Shown: positions 6,872 to 8,579 of the stretch, piece by piece
Layout of the letters: each line of letters begins with the position of its first letter
How positions within the stretch are numbered: the stretch's first letter is position 1
Source of the DNA: Pseudomonadota bacterium
GTDB lineage: Bacteria; Desulfobacterota; Desulfobacteria; Desulfobacterales; RPRI01
NCBI GenBank assembly: GCA_018819005.1
Contig: JAHJQU010000488.1
Span: 1 to 8,579 of the forward strand
Length of the DNA stretch: 8,579 bases
Reading direction: 5' to 3'
Translations under genes and position numbers: made by a program
Notes under the pieces: generated by a model
What the model was told of the DNA's origin: nothing
What the model saw: only the letters and a program-made list of their open reading frames with translations
Databases searched by the model: none

Positions 6872-7158
6872 TTAGGGATTCACTCCCTTGAAACGCGGCG
6901 AGGAGATATTGAAATATGTGCCGCATCGGCAATGAGTGTTTTCCATCCCCAAGCGGCTTCGCGTATATTTCATGACCCATCGCGCAATCCCTTGATTTTC
7001 TTGAGCTTGCCCAAAATTGCCGCTTTCCGGATTGAAAACTCAACAGTGCCCAAAATTTGGTTTCCAGATGGACATCTATATAAATTCTTCGACTTCCCAA
7101 TATCTCGCCGTGAACAGGTTGCCGCAAAGCTTCATAAAATCAGGTTTTTACGAAGCCG
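6872..7158. other. Gap between convergent hdrA and epmA
   Basis: These 287 bases lie between two converging genes and hold no convincing gene. GC drops sharply after the hdrA stop. An 11-base sequence, TGCCCAAAATT, occurs twice (7008-7018 and 7047-7057), 39 bases apart. A strong hairpin lies at 7129-7156 next to the epmA stop. A weak 5-base stem (AGGGA 6874-6878, TCCCT 6884-6888) follows hdrA but has no T-run. Confidence 0.5.
7129..7156 (-). terminator. Hairpin just past the epmA stop, terminator candidate
   Basis: GCTTCATAAAA (7129-7139) pairs with TTTTACGAAGC (7146-7156): 10 of 11 positions pair, with one A-C mismatch and a 6-base loop. On the minus strand it starts two bases after the epmA TGA and is followed by only TTTG, so as an intrinsic terminator it is of moderate quality. 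It lies between convergent genes and could serve both. The arm resembles a hairpin sequence I associate with deltaproteobacterial intergenic regions, but that is recollection only. Confidence 0.4.
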
Positions 7159-8064
7159 TCAAAGTTCTTCGGGAGTGAATGCGACAACGTCATCTATTGT
7201 CGTTGTACCGGCAAAGAGCATGACAAGTCTGTCTAATCCCAAAGCATTCCCGGATGCATCCGGCATGTGAAAAAGAGATTCAAGGAATTTATCAGGCATC
7301 GGATATGCTTTTTTTCCTGCCTTTTTACGGTGAGCAAGTTCTTTTTCAAAACGAGCTCTTTGCTCATTCGGATCGGTCAGTTCCGTGAAGCCGTTACACA
7401 GTTCAAGCCCGCAGATATAGAGTTCAAAACGCTCTGCTATCGAACTGTTTCCGGTTTTCAGTTTTGCAAGCGCTCCGCATGAAGCCGGATAGTCATAAAG
7501 AAAAAGAGGGGTGCTTTGTCCGAGGGAAGGTTCTATCTCTGCAACTGTTTCATCGAAGCGGTCATCTGAAAGAGCTTTTTCAACCGGCATGGAAGCGTAT
7601 TTATCAAAAGCTTCGGCTACGGTCATTCTTGTCCATGGTTTATCAAGATCGATTCTTCTGCCCTGATATTTTATCTGATTTCCGTATCCTGATTCAGCGG
7701 CAGCGTATTTTATGAGGGCTTCACATTCATCCATCATGTCGGAATAGTCTGATCCGGCACTGTACCACTCAAGCATGGTAAATTCAGGAAGATGCCTTGA
7801 TCCGCGTTCATTTTGTCTGAAGCACTTGCATATCTGGAATATCCGCGGGTAACCTGAAGCAAGAAGCCGTTTCATGCACAACTCGGGAGAGGTGTGAAGG
7901 AACAGGCCTTCAGACTCTATCGCGTCAATATGGGCTTCAGGGGCAGGGGCAGGAATACTTATGGGAGTTTCCACTTCAAGGTAATTATGTGCGGCAAAAA
8001 AGATGCGTATTGCCTGGAGTATATTTGCCCGGAGTTCAAGATTTTTATTAATTAGTGCGTTCAA
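7159..8064 (-). CDS. epmA: EF-P lysine aminoacylase-like (PoxA/GenX/YjeA family), class II LysRS paralogue
   Basis: A 301-residue protein equivalent to the catalytic core of lysyl-tRNA synthetase without its anticodon-binding domain. E. coli EpmA has 325 residues. Class II motifs are present: motif 1 around YLEVETP (28-34), motif 2 FRQNERGSRHLPEFTMLEWY (82-101), and motif 3 with GNALGLDRLVML (272-283). HTSPELCMKRLLASG (57-71) and ELCNGFTELTDPNEQ (221-235) are hallmark EpmA blocks. The enzyme activates lysine with ATP and attaches it to the conserved lysine of elongation factor P, helping ribosomes through proline stretches. The partners epmB and efp are not in the window. The start is uncertain: no ATG or GTG fits, so TTG 8064 is used. 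It has only a weak upstream purine stretch, but it overlaps the preceding short frame by 17 bases, which suggests coupled translation. The N-terminus is slightly short but alignable, so the enzyme is probably intact. Confidence 0.88.
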   Translation of the reverse strand: MNALINKNLELRANILQAIRIFFAAHNYLEVETPISIPAPAPEAHIDAIESEGLFLHTSPELCMKRLLASGYPRIFQICKCFRQNERGSRHLPEFTMLEWYSAGSDYSDMMDECEALIKYAAAESGYGNQIKYQGRRIDLDKPWTRMTVAEAFDKYASMPVEKALSDDRFDETVAEIEPSLGQSTPLFLYDYPASCGALAKLKTGNSSIAERFELYICGLELCNGFTELTDPNEQRARFEKELAHRKKAGKKAYPMPDKFLESLFHMPDASGNALGLDRLVMLFAGTTTIDDVVAFTPEEL

Positions 8065-8164
8065 GATAAGAATCTTCGGTTCTGCTTGTTGCTTTTACCT
8101 TGGCCGAATGTCGGCTGACTTTTCTGACCGGAAAATATTCTTCGATAAACCGTCTGTCTGTCAT
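8048..8164 (-). pseudogene. Short frame resembling the N-terminus of a DUF1156/COG1743 DNA methylase
   Basis: A 38-codon frame starts at ATG 8164, which overlaps the stop of the upstream gene as ATGA, and ends in TAA at 8048-8050, inside the start of epmA. Its first residues, MTDRRFIEEYFPVRKVS, followed by SAKVK, resemble the conserved opening of DUF1156 proteins (COG1743, adenine-specific DNA methylase with a Zn ribbon), which as I recall reads like RFIEESFPVKEVS...SAKEK...RHGH. The expected RHGHISTLH-type continuation is absent, so this looks like a methylase gene cut after about 25 codons and joined to foreign sequence. COG1743 methylases often sit beside predicted defence ATPases, and the upstream ATP-binding regulator would fit an accessory locus. 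Alternatives are a genuine small protein or chance similarity over a short stretch. The overlap arrangement makes translation likely. Confidence 0.45.
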
Positions 8165-8579
8165 GATGTGATTTCCCAATAACCGCCTTTGTCCGGGCCA
8201 ATGCGTTTTATGATTCCCTGGTTTCGAAGATTCGTTAAATGGTTTTTAATGGATCGGTCTGAAAGGTTTAATGTTGAAGCCATTGCTTTGATTGTAATGT
8301 TGGGATTGGATTCAATGCATTCCAGTATTTTCTGGGAACTTTTCTGGGAACTTTTCTGGGAACTTTTCTGGCCGGTTTTAAGCGAATATTTTTCATCACG
8401 GGAAAAAACAGCACGAAAGAAATTTTCACTCTCAAACGCCGGGGCTTTTAAACCGGCATCCCTCATTAATCCTCTCATTCGCTCAATACCGGAACCCAGA
8501 CGCTCCATCTTGTCCGCCCGATGAAACATATCGGCGATGATCGGGTTTCGCCGGATGGATGTTTTTCCAAAATTTTCCT
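8161..8579 (-). CDS. AlbA_2/RecG-C-type ATP-binding transcriptional regulator, C-terminal part (cut by window edge)
   Basis: The last 138 codons of a larger gene that enters from the right edge; the frame is open through 8579, so the ATG at 8529 is internal, not the start. Upstream of it the frame reads NFGKTSIRRNPIIAD, continuing into MFHRADKMERLGSGIERM. The SIRRNPIIA-x-MFHR-x-x-x-x-ERLGSGI pattern is typical of the HATPase_c_4 domain (RecG C-terminal-like) found behind AlbA_2 (divergent AAA_4) domains. After it comes a linker of SSQK repeats and a winged helix at the C-terminus (ILECIESNPNITIKAMASTL, then LSDRSIKNHLTNL and a GGYWEI wing). Such proteins, commonly 400-500 residues, are putative regulators often found in accessory or mobile regions; their ligands are mostly unknown. 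The stop overlaps the next ATG as ATGA. Family call is firm, function is not. Confidence 0.8.
   Translation of the reverse strand, partial: ENFGKTSIRRNPIIADMFHRADKMERLGSGIERMRGLMRDAGLKAPAFESENFFRAVFSRDEKYSLKTGQKSSQKSSQKSSQKILECIESNPNITIKAMASTLNLSDRSIKNHLTNLRNQGIIKRIGPDKGGYWEITS
8328..8371 (-). repeat. 12-bp in-frame tandem repeat encoding an SSQK linker
   Basis: The unit TTTTCTGGGAAC occurs three times without a mismatch (8328-8339, 8340-8351, 8352-8363) plus eight bases of a fourth (8364-8371). On the coding strand each unit is AGT TCC CAG AAA, giving Ser-Ser-Gln-Lys between the ATPase-like domain and the winged helix. Copy-number change would lengthen or shorten the linker by four residues without a frameshift. 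Confidence 0.9.

Noticed and set aside
6874..6888. Small stem after hdrA as a terminator
   Set aside because: It has only five base pairs and no T-run, too weak to call.
7008..7057. Two copies of TGCCCAAAATT 39 bases apart as an operator or attachment site
   Set aside because: Two short AT-rich copies between convergent genes, with no adjacent promoter or integrase; probably chance or repeat debris.
8328..8371. Tandem repeats as a CRISPR-like array
   Set aside because: The 12-bp units are contiguous without spacers and lie inside a coding frame.

Overview
The window looks like a piece of an anaerobic Desulfobacterota (sulfate-reducer type) chromosome or metagenome contig. That inference rests on a soluble heterodisulfide-reductase-like operon (hdrC-hdrB-hdrA) with a very long HdrA, a family typical of methanogens and strict anaerobes such as Desulfobacteraceae. 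The bacterial housekeeping genes nadB and epmA exclude an archaeal host.

Layout, left to right. Bases 1-139 hold the last 45 codons of nadB (L-aspartate oxidase), cut by the window edge. Bases 140-568 are non-coding and contain a long-range inverted repeat (152-164 with 290-302) that looks like a dispersed intergenic element. A two-domain protein follows at 569-2098: an NAD(P)-binding atypical SDR domain plus a DUF2867 domain. After a 245-base gap come hdrC (2344-2982), hdrB (2982-3821) and hdrA (3818-6871). Their stop and start codons overlap (TGATG, then GTGA), so this is one translationally coupled operon. A converging minus-strand block fills the rest: epmA-like EF-P lysine ligase (7159-8064), a short open frame resembling the first residues of a DUF1156/COG1743 DNA methylase (8048-8164), and the C-terminal part of an AlbA_2/RecG-C type ATP-binding regulator with a winged helix (8161-8579, running off the edge).

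How the genes work together. HdrC (two [4Fe-4S] sites), HdrB (two CCG domains) and HdrA (two flavin modules, four ferredoxin-type cluster sites and an HdrA-type cysteine domain) should form a cytoplasmic electron-transfer or flavin-bifurcating complex. No hydrogenase, formate dehydrogenase, MvhD or Flox gene is present to name its electron donor. The SDR protein and nadB are not obviously linked to it. The minus-strand end looks like an eroded accessory or defence locus joined to epmA.

The most notable observations are: (1) HdrA is a tandem, permuted fusion in which the inserted ferredoxin and the DCxxC motif sit only in module 1, and the HdrA N-terminal cysteine domain lies in mid-protein in front of module 2; (2) the hdr operon is clearly more GC-rich than its flanks; (3) the probable methylase-gene relic overlaps epmA. 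I saw no CRISPR array, tRNA, rRNA or intact insertion sequence.
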